DNA of 14,968 nt from Desulfobacterales bacterium (GTDB taxonomy: Bacteria; Desulfobacterota; Desulfobulbia; Desulfobulbales; BM004). The stretch covers positions 1 through 14,968 of the forward strand of contig JAUXHH010000016.1 in the NCBI GenBank assembly GCA_030621655.1, in the 5' to 3' direction. How positions within the stretch are numbered: the stretch's first letter is position 1; each line of letters opens with the position of its first letter. The notes beneath the pieces were generated by a model, which saw only the letters and a program-made list of their open reading frames with translations, searched no databases and was not told the origin of the DNA. This document shows positions 1 to 8,474 of this stretch, piece after piece. A program made the position numbers and the translations under genes.

Positions 1-700
1 ATACCCAGGGGTTGCCCAGAGCAGCTCTGCCTATCATTATCCCATCGCAACCTGTCTTTTCCATGGCCAGTATAGCTGCATCATATGTATCCACATCTCC
101 ATTCCCAATGACCCGGATGGAAACATTTTTCTTTACCCGGGCAATAGTCTGCCAATCAACCTGGCCGCCAAATCCCTGGGACCAGGTGCGCCCGTGCACA
201 GCAATAGCACTTGCACCGTTATCTTCAGCCATTTTGGCAAATTCAGGCGCTACAATCGAATCATGGTTCCATCCGGTTCGGATCTTGACGGTAACAGGCA
301 AGGTAGTATTTTTGCACACTTCTGAGATAATTGTTGCAGCAAGTTTCGGGTCTTTCATCAGGGCTGCCCCTGCACCTTTCTTTATGACCTTTCTCACCGG
401 ACAACCCATGTTGATATCAATGATGTCAACCTCCATTTCAGAAACTATTGCTGCAGCCTGCCCCATTTTGACCGGGTCTGCACCGAAAATCTGGAGAGCG
501 ACGGGCCTTTCCTCAGGAACGGTCATGGTCATTCGCAGGGTCTTTTCTTTTTGATAGACCAGGCCATGGCAGCTAATCATTTCAGTATAACAGAGACCTG
601 CGCCGAATTGGCGGCAGAGAATTCGGAAGGGAAGGTCTGTATATCCAGCCAATGGAGCAAGAATAAGGGGGCTTACCAGGGGGATTGACTGAATCTGCAA
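1..700 (-). CDS. dusB: tRNA-dihydrouridine synthase (Dus family, probably DusB), 3' part cut off by window edge
   Basis: The minus strand reads as an open frame that runs off the left edge, giving about 233 residues of a family usually near 320-340. Dus enzymes are FMN-dependent and reduce specific uridines of tRNA to dihydrouridine. Visible family marks are an N-terminal barrel strand LILAPLAGYTDLPFR, the catalytic-cysteine motif DINMGCP, the FMN/substrate lysine region TVKIRTGW, the HGRT motif, and the late phosphate-binding strands VIGNGDV and IGRAALGNPW. There is no ATG near the conserved start. The best start is TTG at 700-698, preceded by a GGGA a few bases upstream; this start is a judgement. 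It lies 60 bases after the lptE-like stop, on the same strand, so it is probably the last visible gene of that operon. DusB is favoured over DusA or DusC by general sequence feel and genome context, not by a decisive residue. Confidence 0.88.
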   Translation of the reverse strand, partial: MQIQSIPLVSPLILAPLAGYTDLPFRILCRQFGAGLCYTEMISCHGLVYQKEKTLRMTMTVPEERPVALQIFGADPVKMGQAAAIVSEMEVDIIDINMGCPVRKVIKKGAGAALMKDPKLAATIISEVCKNTTLPVTVKIRTGWNHDSIVAPEFAKMAEDNGASAIAVHGRTWSQGFGGQVDWQTIARVKKNVSIRVIGNGDVDTYDAAILAMEKTGCDGIMIGRAALGNPWV

Positions 701-760
701 TTGTTTTCCCGCAATTTTATTAAGAGACCTTCTTTTGGAAAAGATAGGTATTAGTAAGGA

Positions 761-1357
761 TTATTGCTTCTGCTTATTTTCAGGCATATTGTTGATTATT
801 TCGTGAGCTTTTAAATAAATGAGTTCACTGATTTCATCACCAATACGAAGTAAAGCCCTTTGTTTATTATACTGGGTTTTTTCTCCTATAGGGTCAAGGA
901 GAAAGGGCTCATAAATTGTAAACTTTTTTTCCTGCCACAAAATTGTCTTGTTGCGATTATCGTACAAGGTAAAACTGACTGTCAGTTTTATTTTTATTTC
1001 TAAGGCTTCGTCAAAAGAGTCATAAAACAGGCCCGGCAGGTCAATGGAGGATATTTCACCGGTAAGTTTCAGATCAGACTGATCATCTCCAAAAACTACA
1101 GCAATTCTGCTGGATTTTTTAAACCAGGCATTTAAAAGCCGAAAATATAAAGATTCTAACCCCAGTTCATTGGTCCGGTTTTGCCATGTCGAAATAAATA
1201 ATGTTTTGGTGGAATTTTCCTGAGAGTCTTTTTGCACATAGGGGTTGGTGTATCCGCAGCTGTAAAGCGAAACAAGTATGAAAAACAGCAGGAATGAAGA
1301 AATCAGGAAGTGAGAGGATTTCACACGGCGGTCTATTCTTGTTGATATGTTATTCAT
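761..1357 (-). CDS. lptE: LptE-like LPS-assembly lipoprotein
   Basis: A 198-residue protein with a basic N-terminus, a hydrophobic segment (about residues 17-31) and a lipobox ending LYSC, with Cys34 as the predicted lipidated residue. It should therefore be an outer-membrane lipoprotein. The rest fits the LptE pattern: a segment like TLFISTWQNRTNELGLE near the mature N-terminus, followed by alternating hydrophobic strands and a late LYDNRNKTILWQEKKF strand. LptE plugs the LptD barrel that inserts LPS into the outer leaflet. The position directly after leuS (24 bases) is the usual place for lptE in many Gram-negative genomes and supports the call. The holA gene that often follows is absent here, and a dus gene follows instead. 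The start ATG has an AGGTG about 10 bases upstream. Sequence conservation in LptE is low, so the family call leans on context. Confidence 0.75.
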   Translation of the reverse strand: MNNISTRIDRRVKSSHFLISSFLLFFILVSLYSCGYTNPYVQKDSQENSTKTLFISTWQNRTNELGLESLYFRLLNAWFKKSSRIAVVFGDDQSDLKLTGEISSIDLPGLFYDSFDEALEIKIKLTVSFTLYDNRNKTILWQEKKFTIYEPFLLDPIGEKTQYNKQRALLRIGDEISELIYLKAHEIINNMPENKQKQ

Positions 1358-1381
1358 GCCAACATCTTCACCTGTTCAAAT

Positions 1382-3880
1382 CTAAATAACCACATTCACT
1401 AATTTCTTAGGGACAACGATTAGTTTTTTAATGGGTTGACCTGCAACAAATTTTTGGACCTTATTATCCTCGAGTGTCAGTTTCTTGAGTTCATCATCTT
1501 CAATGTCAGGTGCAACAAGAAGCCGGCTTCTCACTTTACCGTTGACCTGCAGAACTACGGTGATTTCTTCATCTTTGGCTGAGTCAGAGTCAACGGACGG
1601 CCATGAGTGGTCTGCCAATTGTTTGTCATGCCCTGTGCTTTCCCATAGCTCAGAACAGAAATGAGGTGTCATTGGATAAAGAAGCAGGAGTGTAGTGTCC
1701 ACTGCTTCTTTAATAACCGGTAGTGCTATATTATCCCCGGCCTCATCTGAAGACGGGGATAACAGTAAGTTAACCAGCTCCATGACAGCGCTGATGGCAG
1801 TATTGAAATGGAACTCGTTTCCCAGGTTCCGGGTAACCTTACGAATAGTTTGGTGGGTCTTTCTGTGAAGAGCCCGGCTTTTTTCATTAAGTTCCTCGGG
1901 AATCTGGTTTGCAGCGCTTGCTATCTGATCCTTATTGTTTTCTACAAAACGGTAGACCCTGTTTAAAAAACGGGATGCTCCTTCAACCCCTTGATCATTC
2001 CATTCAAGGTCCCGTTCAGGTGGGGCGGCAAAAAGGCTGAATAGGCGGACAGTGTCAGCACCATACCTCTCAACAAGTTCATTCGGGTCAACAACATTGC
2101 CTTTTGATTTAGACATTTTTGCCCCGTCTTTTATGACCATTCCCTGGGTCAGAAGATTCTCAAACGGCTCGGGGCTGGAGATATAATCAAGATCACGGAG
2201 AACTTTTGTGATAAAGCGGGCATAGAGAAGATGAAGAATAGCATGTTCTACCCCACCGATATACTGATCAACCGGCAGCCAGTAGTCGACCCTGGCTTTG
2301 TCGAGTGGGCCATCAGTATAATCAGGGCAGGCATAACGCGCAAAATACCAGGAAGATTCCACAAAGGTATCCATGGTATCCGTTTCACGCCTTGCCTCTC
2401 CTCCACATACAGGACAGGTTGTTTTATAAAAATTTTCGAGAGTATGGAGAGGAGATCGTCCACTTTTGTCCGGTTTAGCGTCAATGGGCAGGAGAACCGG
2501 CAGGTCTTTTTCAGGCACGGGTTGTATACCGCACTTGTTGCAATGTAACATGGGGATCGGAGTGCCCCAGTAACGCTGCCGGGAAATTCCCCAGTCCCTG
2601 AGTCGGAAAGTTGTCTTGGAGCTGCCAAAACCATTTTCTTCCGCAAAGGCAGTTATGGCTCTCTTTCCATCTTCTGAAGTCAATCCGTCGAATTGCCCGG
2701 AATGAGTTAATATGCCTGGTTCCTCATATGCTGTTGAAAGCTCTGAAGCAACAAGTTGTTCGTCGGCAGGTTGAACAACAACCTCGACAGGCAGGCTGTA
2801 TTTTTCGGCAAATTCAAAATCTCTTTGATCATGTGCCGGGACTGCCATAACAGCACCTGTGCCATACTCCATGAGAACGAAATTTGCTGTAAATATCGGG
2901 ATGCGGTTCCCATTGTAGGGATTGATACAATACTGTCCTATGAAAACACCTTCTTTCTCAACTTCCTCTTCAGGTTTTTGCTGTTGTCTGGCTTTTTTTG
3001 TTTTGGCCACAAAATCGGCAACCTTATCTGCCTGATCAGTGTTTTTGCTCAATCCGACAAGGGGGTGTTCAGGAGCAACAGACATGAAGGTTGCCCCGAA
3101 TATCGTATCCGGCCTTGTGGTAAAGATTTTAAGCACATGCTCAGTGTTCTCAACAGGGAAATCTATTTCAGCACCAACGCTTTTACCAATCCAATTACGC
3201 TGCATGGTGAGGACTTTTTCAGGCCAGCCGGTTAGATTGTCACATTCGGCCAAAAGCTCGTCAGCGTAATCGGTAATGCGAAAAAACCAGCCATGCATAT
3301 CCTGAGGCAGCACCTGATTGTCACATCGCCAACAAAGACCGTCAACGACCTGTTCATTTGCCAGGACAGTCTGGCAGGATTGACACCAGTTAACCGAGGT
3401 CATTTTACGGTAAATCAGGCCTTTGTCATACATTTTGATGAAAAATAACTGCTCCCATCGATAATATTCCGGATCACAGGTGGCTAACTCTCTGTCCCAG
3501 TCATAACTGAAGCCCATCCTCTGGAGCTGGTTTTTCATGTAATCTATGTTTTCATAGGTCCATTCTGCAGGATGGGTGTCATGTTTTAATGCAGCATTCT
3601 CTGCAGGCAGGCCAAAAGCATCCCAACCCATTGGATGCAAAACATTGAAGCCAAACATTCTCTTAAAGCGGGCGATCACGTCTCCAATGGAATAATTCCT
3701 TACATGCCCCATATGAATTCTTCCGGAAGGATAGGGGAACATTTCCAGCAGATAATATTTTTTGCGGGCAGGATCTTCACTGACTTTGAAGGACTTTTGG
3801 GAAAGCCAATGCTTCTGCCACTTGGTCTCAATAGAGGCAAAATCGTATCGGTTGATATCGTTTAGTGGGGGTATGGACAT
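1382..3880 (-). CDS. leuS: Leucine--tRNA ligase
   Basis: An 832-residue class I aminoacyl-tRNA synthetase that charges tRNA(Leu) in the cytoplasm; bacterial LeuRS is usually 800-880 residues. The ATP-binding HIGH-type motif is HMGH at residues 56-59, in the context PYPSGRIHMGHVRNYSIGD. The second signature KMSKS is at 588-592. Between them are paired cysteines of the zinc-type insertions (CQSC with CWRC, then CNKC and CPVC), and the CP1 editing domain with the threonine-rich stretch KIFTTRPDTIFGATF. The C-terminal anticodon-binding and tail region is present (EITVVLQVNGKVRSR). The start is the ATG at 3880, just before the conserved YDFASIETKWQKHW opening. No clear Shine-Dalgarno sequence precedes it, so it may depend on translation from dnaB, which ends 17 bases upstream. 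It is intact. Confidence 0.98.
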   Translation of the reverse strand: MSIPPLNDINRYDFASIETKWQKHWLSQKSFKVSEDPARKKYYLLEMFPYPSGRIHMGHVRNYSIGDVIARFKRMFGFNVLHPMGWDAFGLPAENAALKHDTHPAEWTYENIDYMKNQLQRMGFSYDWDRELATCDPEYYRWEQLFFIKMYDKGLIYRKMTSVNWCQSCQTVLANEQVVDGLCWRCDNQVLPQDMHGWFFRITDYADELLAECDNLTGWPEKVLTMQRNWIGKSVGAEIDFPVENTEHVLKIFTTRPDTIFGATFMSVAPEHPLVGLSKNTDQADKVADFVAKTKKARQQQKPEEEVEKEGVFIGQYCINPYNGNRIPIFTANFVLMEYGTGAVMAVPAHDQRDFEFAEKYSLPVEVVVQPADEQLVASELSTAYEEPGILTHSGQFDGLTSEDGKRAITAFAEENGFGSSKTTFRLRDWGISRQRYWGTPIPMLHCNKCGIQPVPEKDLPVLLPIDAKPDKSGRSPLHTLENFYKTTCPVCGGEARRETDTMDTFVESSWYFARYACPDYTDGPLDKARVDYWLPVDQYIGGVEHAILHLLYARFITKVLRDLDYISSPEPFENLLTQGMVIKDGAKMSKSKGNVVDPNELVERYGADTVRLFSLFAAPPERDLEWNDQGVEGASRFLNRVYRFVENNKDQIASAANQIPEELNEKSRALHRKTHQTIRKVTRNLGNEFHFNTAISAVMELVNLLLSPSSDEAGDNIALPVIKEAVDTTLLLLYPMTPHFCSELWESTGHDKQLADHSWPSVDSDSAKDEEITVVLQVNGKVRSRLLVAPDIEDDELKKLTLEDNKVQKFVAGQPIKKLIVVPKKLVNVVI

Positions 3881-3897
3881 GATGATGTTTAAAAAAA

Positions 3898-5310
3898 TTA
3901 ATTTGACTCAGCAAAAGAAGATGGAATTTCAATACTAGAGCGACTTTCAAAGGTGGTGAATTTGTCAATAAAGGTCATTTTAACGGTACCGGTAGGTCCG
4001 TTACGTTGTTTACCGATGATTACATCTGCAAGTCCGATATTAATTTCACTTTTGTTGTAGATTTCATCGCGATACAGAAAACAGATAACATCGGCATCCT
4101 GCTCAATGGCACCTGATTCACGCAGGTCGGATAACTGCGGTCGTTTGTCGGTGCGAGACTCCAGGCTTCGGTTAAGCTGAGACAGGGCAATCACCGGCAG
4201 ATCCAGTTCTTTGGCCATGGCTTTCAGCGACCGGGAGATTTCACTTATTTCCTGTTCTCTTCTTTCTGTATTGCTCCTGCCGCGCATGAGTTGTAGATAG
4301 TCAACAACAACTAAACCAATGTTGTGCTCAGCTTTTAATCGTCGTGATTTGGCCCGCATTTCCAGAACACTGATAGCAGGAGAATCATCAATAAAGATTG
4401 GTGCACCTGAGAGGATACCTGATGCTCTGGAAAGCTTAGGCCAGTCGGTGTCTCTGATAAAGCCGGTACGGAGATCTTGTGAATTAACCCGGCTGACGGA
4501 ACAGAGCATCCTCATGCCAAGTTGTTCTTTTGACATTTCAAGGCTGAAAACAGCAACAGGGACTTTTTGAAAGATTGCGGCATTTTGAACAATATTCATT
4601 GCCAAGGCTGTTTTCCCCATACTTGGCCTGCCAGCGAGGATGATTAAATCGGAGGGTTGCAGACCGCAAGTTATCTTGTCGAGATCTTCAAAACCGGTTG
4701 GAACGCCAGTAATTAACTCCTTCTTCTCAGCAAGTTTTTCAACTCTTTTGAAGGTTTCTGGAATAATTTTACTGAGTGCCTGAAAGCCCTGGCTGCTCTT
4801 GGTTCGGGAAATTTCAAATATTGTCTGTTCTGCATCATCGACCAGGCTGTCTATATCATCCTGCTCTTCATAACAACGTGCAGCTATTTCAGTAGAGGTT
4901 TGAATCAGGCGCCGCAGAATAGCTTTTGATCTGATGATCTGAGCGTAATAGATAATATTGGCGGCAACAGGAACAATATCTGTAAGGTTGGCCAGATAGG
5001 CAGGGCCTCCTACTTCATCAAGTTGGTTTTTATTCTTTAATATGTTGGTAACGGTAATAATGTCCTGGGGTTCATTCTTTTCAAAAAGAGACACCATTGC
5101 TGTGAAGACGATCCTATGGGCTTCGCGGTAAAAGTCTTCCGGTATCAGCAATTCCAGTATTTTTACCAGGGCACCTTGTTGCAGCAGTACGGAACCCAGT
5201 ACGCATTGTTCTGCCTCCAGGTTTTGGGGAGGTAAACGATGCGGATCAGAGGGTGTTTGTGGCATTGATGCTGCCCTGTCAGCTTTCATGGCCCTGTCAC
5301 CCATTTTCAT
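3898..5310 (-). CDS. dnaB: Replicative DNA helicase DnaB
   Basis: A 470-residue hexameric 5'-3' helicase that unwinds DNA ahead of the replication fork and binds primase. The N-terminal domain begins with the conserved PPQNLEAEQCVLGSVLL (from about residue 27). The RecA-like C-terminal domain has Walker A GRPSMGKT at 227-234, the Walker B strand with VVVDYLQLM, and the later motifs LSQLNRSLESR, LRESGAIEQDAD and IGKQRNGPTG. No intein is present, although DnaB is a common intein host. The first ATG (5310) lies only 5 bases after the rplI stop. Other ATG codons lie at residues 3, 8 and 16 before the conserved part, so the exact start is uncertain by up to 16 residues. The rplI-dnaB pairing is conserved in many bacteria and links ribosomal and replication genes in one transcript. 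Confidence 0.98.
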   Translation of the reverse strand: MKMGDRAMKADRAASMPQTPSDPHRLPPQNLEAEQCVLGSVLLQQGALVKILELLIPEDFYREAHRIVFTAMVSLFEKNEPQDIITVTNILKNKNQLDEVGGPAYLANLTDIVPVAANIIYYAQIIRSKAILRRLIQTSTEIAARCYEEQDDIDSLVDDAEQTIFEISRTKSSQGFQALSKIIPETFKRVEKLAEKKELITGVPTGFEDLDKITCGLQPSDLIILAGRPSMGKTALAMNIVQNAAIFQKVPVAVFSLEMSKEQLGMRMLCSVSRVNSQDLRTGFIRDTDWPKLSRASGILSGAPIFIDDSPAISVLEMRAKSRRLKAEHNIGLVVVDYLQLMRGRSNTERREQEISEISRSLKAMAKELDLPVIALSQLNRSLESRTDKRPQLSDLRESGAIEQDADVICFLYRDEIYNKSEINIGLADVIIGKQRNGPTGTVKMTFIDKFTTFESRSSIEIPSSFAESN

Positions 5311-5315
5311 TATTA

Positions 5316-5768
5316 TTATTCAGTCTCCAGCGGGACAATGGTAACTGTAATATCCGAGGTCATCTGGTAACCAACTTTAATAGGTACAATAGCTTCACCA
5401 AGTGTCTTTATTGGTTCAGTCAGGAGTACGTTCTTCTTATCAACCTGAATATCGAGTTCTGCCAATTTTTCTGCAATATCAGCAGCAGTAACCGAGCCAA
5501 AGAGCTTTTCTTCTTCACCTGCACGGTGTTGAATTGTTATGCTTGAACCGGATATCTTTTTTGACAGCGTTTCGGCTTCCTGGCGCTGCTTCTCCCTTCT
5601 GGTTTCAATAACAGCTTTTTCCTGCTCTAAAAGAGTAAGATTAGCCTTATTGGCGAGCACTGCCATTTTCTTAGGTATGAGATAATTTCTCCCATAACCA
5701 GGTTTAACCTTTACAAGATCCCCCTCTTCTCCAAGAGTATCTACTGTTTTTTTAAGAATAAGTTCCAT
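5316..5768 (-). CDS. rplI: 50S ribosomal protein bL9
   Basis: A 150-residue protein of normal bL9 length. The N-terminal rRNA-binding domain has the family signature LGEEGDLVKVKPGYGRNYLI, followed by IPKKMAVLA. A long charged helix (about residues 45-75, rich in E, K, Q and R) connects to the C-terminal domain, where LFGSVTAADIAEKL and the closing V-rich strands are typical. bL9 binds 23S rRNA near the L1 stalk and helps keep reading frame. The ATG at 5768 has a GAGG about 8 bases upstream. The gene sits between the DUF2232 membrane protein (77-base gap) and dnaB (5-base gap). Confidence 0.98.
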   Translation of the reverse strand: MELILKKTVDTLGEEGDLVKVKPGYGRNYLIPKKMAVLANKANLTLLEQEKAVIETRREKQRQEAETLSKKISGSSITIQHRAGEEEKLFGSVTAADIAEKLAELDIQVDKKNVLLTEPIKTLGEAIVPIKVGYQMTSDITVTIVPLETE

Positions 5769-5845
5769 TTTTCTACCTCAAGGCATTCACATTAAAATTT
5801 ATAATTTGGGTAATCTTACTTTTATATATAATTCAGTAACAATTT

Positions 5846-6832
5846 TTAAACAGAAGCATTTGGGTTTTCATCTGCTTGCTTAAGCTTTCTGAAATCTGCC
5901 CATACATCAGCCAAACCAAGGAATGACAATATGATGATGCCATAGGTTTGAATGAAGATCAATGCATAAATAAGAACACGAATCAACATTGGTACAGACC
6001 ATTTATTCAACAGACTGGCAACAATTGCCAACCCTTGAAAAAAATACACTGTGATGCAAACAATCAAAATATTAAGCCCGATGGTGCTCATTGGTTCCGG
6101 CAGCAAAAAGACTGATACTCCTGCCATTATAACCAGCCACACCAGAGGCTCGGGCAAAGTCCATTCAATGTAATCAGGCCAGGCAGTTAAATCTTTATCC
6201 TTCTTTTTCAGTAACCAGTTCCCAAGTACAAGGTTCAACCATGTTATAGTTAGAATCGCTGAAACCAGAATAGCCGGCAGGACTTTTGGTATATAGTTCC
6301 TTAAAAGTTCAACAGCGCTTCTCACACTCTCCATGGTTTCCGGCGCAAGATCAGCCGACTCTTCATAGAGTATGAGGCCATTGGAAAGCCCCTCATCAAG
6401 TTCTACAAGTAAAGTCGTGTAAGGATTTGTCTGGTGTATCATGCCCAGACCAGACCAAAACAGAAGCCAGGCAAATACCAGAAACAAGAATCCTATAAAA
6501 CCAGTAGCAACAGGTTCTTTTTTATTGAAAACAGCATGGGAGAAAGCTATTCCAAGAGGTGCCATTGCAAAAGAGAAAATCAATACAGGCATGGAACCAA
6601 TAAGCAATGCCCCAACAGCTGAAAGGAGAATGGCATTTCTTATTAAAATTGTGCCATCTTTTTTCCCCAGGACTACAAGGTAATAAAAGATGGGCAGCGG
6701 AACGAAGCTTGTAAGCCAACCAATTTTTTCAGGAAGAAGGGTGGGGAAAAGCAACACTGCAATGAGTAAAATCAGACCTGTGTAGTGCGCTTCATTACCT
6801 TTGTGTCTACCCTGTGAATATGGTACAGCCAA
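5846..6832 (-). CDS. DUF2232 (YybS-like) multi-pass membrane protein
   Basis: A 328-residue polytopic membrane protein of unknown function. About eight hydrophobic segments can be seen, for example LILLIAVLLFPTLL near residue 20, FLFLVFAWLLFWSGLGMI near 115, VLPAILVSAILTITWLNLVL near 185, and a final IFIQTYGIIILSFLGLADVW. The closing GLADVWADFRKL followed by a short basic/acidic tail resembles the DUF2232 family, which is often found between rpsR and rplI; both sequence and position agree. The start is TTG at 6832-6830, 17 bases after the rpsR stop, with an AGG about 9-10 bases upstream; no ATG occurs before the first membrane segment. Co-transcription with ribosomal genes is expected, but the role is not known. 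Confidence 0.85.
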   Translation of the reverse strand: MAVPYSQGRHKGNEAHYTGLILLIAVLLFPTLLPEKIGWLTSFVPLPIFYYLVVLGKKDGTILIRNAILLSAVGALLIGSMPVLIFSFAMAPLGIAFSHAVFNKKEPVATGFIGFLFLVFAWLLFWSGLGMIHQTNPYTTLLVELDEGLSNGLILYEESADLAPETMESVRSAVELLRNYIPKVLPAILVSAILTITWLNLVLGNWLLKKKDKDLTAWPDYIEWTLPEPLVWLVIMAGVSVFLLPEPMSTIGLNILIVCITVYFFQGLAIVASLLNKWSVPMLIRVLIYALIFIQTYGIIILSFLGLADVWADFRKLKQADENPNASV

Positions 6833-6849
6833 ATCTCTAACCTGTTTTT

Positions 6850-7089
6850 CTACAAATATGTAGGTCCGGTATATGGCATAAGGGCAATTTGCCTTGCCTT
6901 TTTAATAGCATCAGTGAGTTTTCTTTGGTGCTTGGCACAGTTCCCATAAATGCGACTGGGAATAATTTTACCTCTCTCGGTAACAAAGTTCCGCAATGTT
7001 CGAACTTCCTTGTAGTCAATCACCAGACTCTTGTCTGCGCAAAATCGACATACTTTCTGCCGAGGGAATATTCTTTTTTTGGGTGGCAT
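6850..7089 (-). CDS. rpsR: 30S ribosomal protein bS18 (zinc-binding form)
   Basis: A 79-residue small-subunit protein that forms a heterodimer with bS6 on the platform of the 30S subunit. The core shows YKEVRTLRNFVTERGKIIPSR and the closing ALMPYTGP, both characteristic. Four likely metal ligands are present (C14, C17, C51 and H54, in CRFC and NCAKH), so this is the cysteine-containing form rather than the zinc-free form. A strong Shine-Dalgarno sequence, GGAGGAG, lies just before the ATG. It follows rpsF by 68 bases and precedes the DUF2232 gene by 17 bases. Confidence 0.97.
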   Translation of the reverse strand: MPPKKRIFPRQKVCRFCADKSLVIDYKEVRTLRNFVTERGKIIPSRIYGNCAKHQRKLTDAIKKARQIALMPYTGPTYL

Positions 7090-7157
7090 TTTAACTCCTC
7101 CAGAAATATGTATTTAGTAATTGTATATAATGAAAAAAGACAAATTGGGAATACCAG

Positions 7158-7673
7158 TTAGTCACCCTGCTTTTCTTCAGAAGAACTTTCTTCCTCTTCT
7201 TTTGCCTCATCCTCATCTGAAATCGCGGCAGTTTCAGAAGGAATTGCTTCTTTTTTTACCTCATCTTCAGTTGTAGTTTTGGCAGCTTCAACGGGACTTG
7301 CTTTTTCTTCTTTTGCCTCATCATCATCTGAAGTCAGTGCAGCTTCAGCACTAGCCAGTTCTTCTTTAATGGCTTCCGGATCGCAAGAGTCAGCTAATTT
7401 AATTGTTAAATACTTGAGAACTTTATCATCAATCCTGAAAATTCGTTCCATTTCTGAAACAGAGGCGGGAATGGAGGCATAATCAAGATAGACATAATAT
7501 CCCTGGCTTTCCTTTTTAATCAGGTAGGCAAGTTTTTTCAGACCCCATTTGTCAATTCTGATAATAATTCCGCCATCACCTTCAATGATTGAGCTGGTTT
7601 TGTTGATAACAGCATCAATTTCATCTTCGGCGATGTTTGATCTGACAATAAAAATAGTTTCGTATCTACGCAT
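7158..7673 (-). CDS. rpsF: 30S ribosomal protein bS6 with long acidic repetitive C-terminal tail
   Basis: A 171-residue protein. Residues 1 to about 102 are a normal bS6 domain (MRRYETIFIVRSN, the WGLKKLAYLIKK strand, GYYVYLDY, MERIFRIDDKVLKYLTIKL). bS6 pairs with bS18 on the 30S platform. The remaining 69 residues form a low-complexity acidic tail built of about three degenerate units of 18-19 residues, each with a DE(A/V)K core at 118, 137 and 155. Family members are usually near 95-140 residues, so the tail is long. Part of it is also a DNA repeat (see the repeat entry). The ATG at 7673 is preceded by GGGGAGG at good spacing. This is the first gene of the ribosomal part of the operon, with its own candidate promoter and leader hairpin upstream. 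Confidence 0.96.
   Translation of the reverse strand: MRRYETIFIVRSNIAEDEIDAVINKTSSIIEGDGGIIIRIDKWGLKKLAYLIKKESQGYYVYLDYASIPASVSEMERIFRIDDKVLKYLTIKLADSCDPEAIKEELASAEAALTSDDDEAKEEKASPVEAAKTTTEDEVKKEAIPSETAAISDEDEAKEEEESSSEEKQGD
7195..7332. repeat. In-frame direct repeat inside the rpsF acidic tail
   Basis: A 27-base segment at 7195-7221 recurs at 7306-7332 with one mismatch, offset by 111 bases (37 codons, so in frame). On the minus strand both copies encode a stretch containing DEAKEE. The tail between them carries a third, more diverged protein-level unit. This points to growth of the tail by in-frame duplication, which is an inference. Confidence 0.85.
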
Positions 7674-7702
7674 GTGTTCCTCCCCGTGGACTTGAAGTGG
7701 CC

Positions 7703-7732
7703 CTCGCTATCTAATTATTTGCAGAGAGCGAG
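7703..7732 (-). promoter_or_regulatory. Stem-loop in the rpsF 5' leader
   Basis: An imperfect inverted repeat: six paired bases (CTCGCT with AGCGAG), one mismatch, three more pairs (TCT with AGA), and a 10-base loop. On the minus strand it lies about 30 bases upstream of the rpsF start codon, inside the presumed 5' leader. Many bacteria control rpsF-rpsR through binding of the bS6:bS18 complex to the mRNA leader; location fits, but the CCG trinucleotide usual for that motif is not present in this leader on the coding strand. Confidence 0.5.
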
Positions 7733-7770
7733 AAGGTTTATAAGATATATAACAAAAAAACGAATCAATC

Positions 7771-7799
7771 CATTTACATGATGTTTAAAGAATTGTCAA
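7771..7799 (-). promoter_or_regulatory. Candidate sigma70-type promoter of rpsF operon
   Basis: On the minus strand a perfect -35 box TTGACA (7799-7794) is followed by a 17-base spacer and a weak -10 candidate TAAATG (7776-7771). It would start transcription roughly 90 bases before rpsF. The -35 box overlaps the TGA stop codon of mazG, so promoter and gene end are interlocked. The -10 match is only moderate. Confidence 0.5.
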
Positions 7800-8203
7800 T
7801 TTTTTTTGGGGATGATTGATGAAGATTTCTCGATATCTTTGATCTCCAGCCATTTTTTACGGAGTTCTGCCACCGTTTCAATTTTTTCGTCACTAAAAAC
7901 ATGCGGATGTCTGCGTATCATTTTATCTGTTATTGCCTCAATAACATCACCTATGTTAAATAAGTTCTCTTCATTATGTATATGGGCAAGAAGAACAATG
8001 ATGTAGAGGATATCTCCCAGTTCGTCTTTGACATGCTGATGGTTATTGGCAGTTATTGCCTCTATTGCTTCCCGGGTCTCTTCCAGGAGATAGCGTTTTA
8101 AGGAAGTTGGGGATTGTTCCTTGTCCCAGGGACATCCATTCTCAGATCGAAGTTCTTTAACAATATCTACGAAACGATCAAACTTTTTCCCATAATTTGT
8201 CAC
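7796..8203 (-). CDS. mazG: MazG-type nucleoside triphosphate pyrophosphohydrolase, single-domain
   Basis: A 135-residue protein of the all-alpha NTP-PPase family, which hydrolyses (d)NTPs to monophosphate and pyrophosphate to clean the nucleotide pool. Family marks are the opening NGCPWDKEQSPTSLKRYLLE, the metal-binding glutamates in LLEETREAIEAI (E41, E42, E45), the second acidic motif DELGDIL (E61, D64) and DKMIRRHPHVF near residue 93. Classical MazG has two such domains in about 260 residues; this one has a single domain, as in many other bacteria. The start is GTG at 8203-8201, with AGAGG six bases upstream; the nearby ATG at 8208 is out of frame. It is the first gene of the minus-strand block, 122 bases upstream of rpsF, and may or may not be co-transcribed with it. 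Confidence 0.92.
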   Translation of the reverse strand: MTNYGKKFDRFVDIVKELRSENGCPWDKEQSPTSLKRYLLEETREAIEAITANNHQHVKDELGDILYIIVLLAHIHNEENLFNIGDVIEAITDKMIRRHPHVFSDEKIETVAELRKKWLEIKDIEKSSSIIPKKN

Positions 8204-8474
8204 TGCATACCTCTGAATGATTTTTTTAAATATAATTGCAGGATGAAATGTTTAGTTTTGAAAAAAATGTTCAATAATGACTTTTTTGGTTGTAATGAAA
8301 AAAAACAGTGTTTATAGTTGCTCGCGAAAAAATCTATTAAAAAATGTTGAATGTCTTGCCATTTTTAACCTAACCAATTTTTCACGTCGGTTGCAGTTTG
8401 ATGGTTTAAGGTGTTAGAAGCTGCGCAAATCCTGTTAAGGCAACGGGTATTTTAAACTTAAATAGAAAATATGT

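Noticed and set aside
12..554. Plus-strand 180-codon open frame at the left edge
   Set aside because: It is the antisense shadow of the dihydrouridine synthase gene, whose minus-strand product shows clear family motifs.
8114..8317. Plus-strand 67-codon frame overlapping the mazG start
   Set aside because: It runs antisense into mazG, is AT-driven, has no ribosome site and resembles nothing known.
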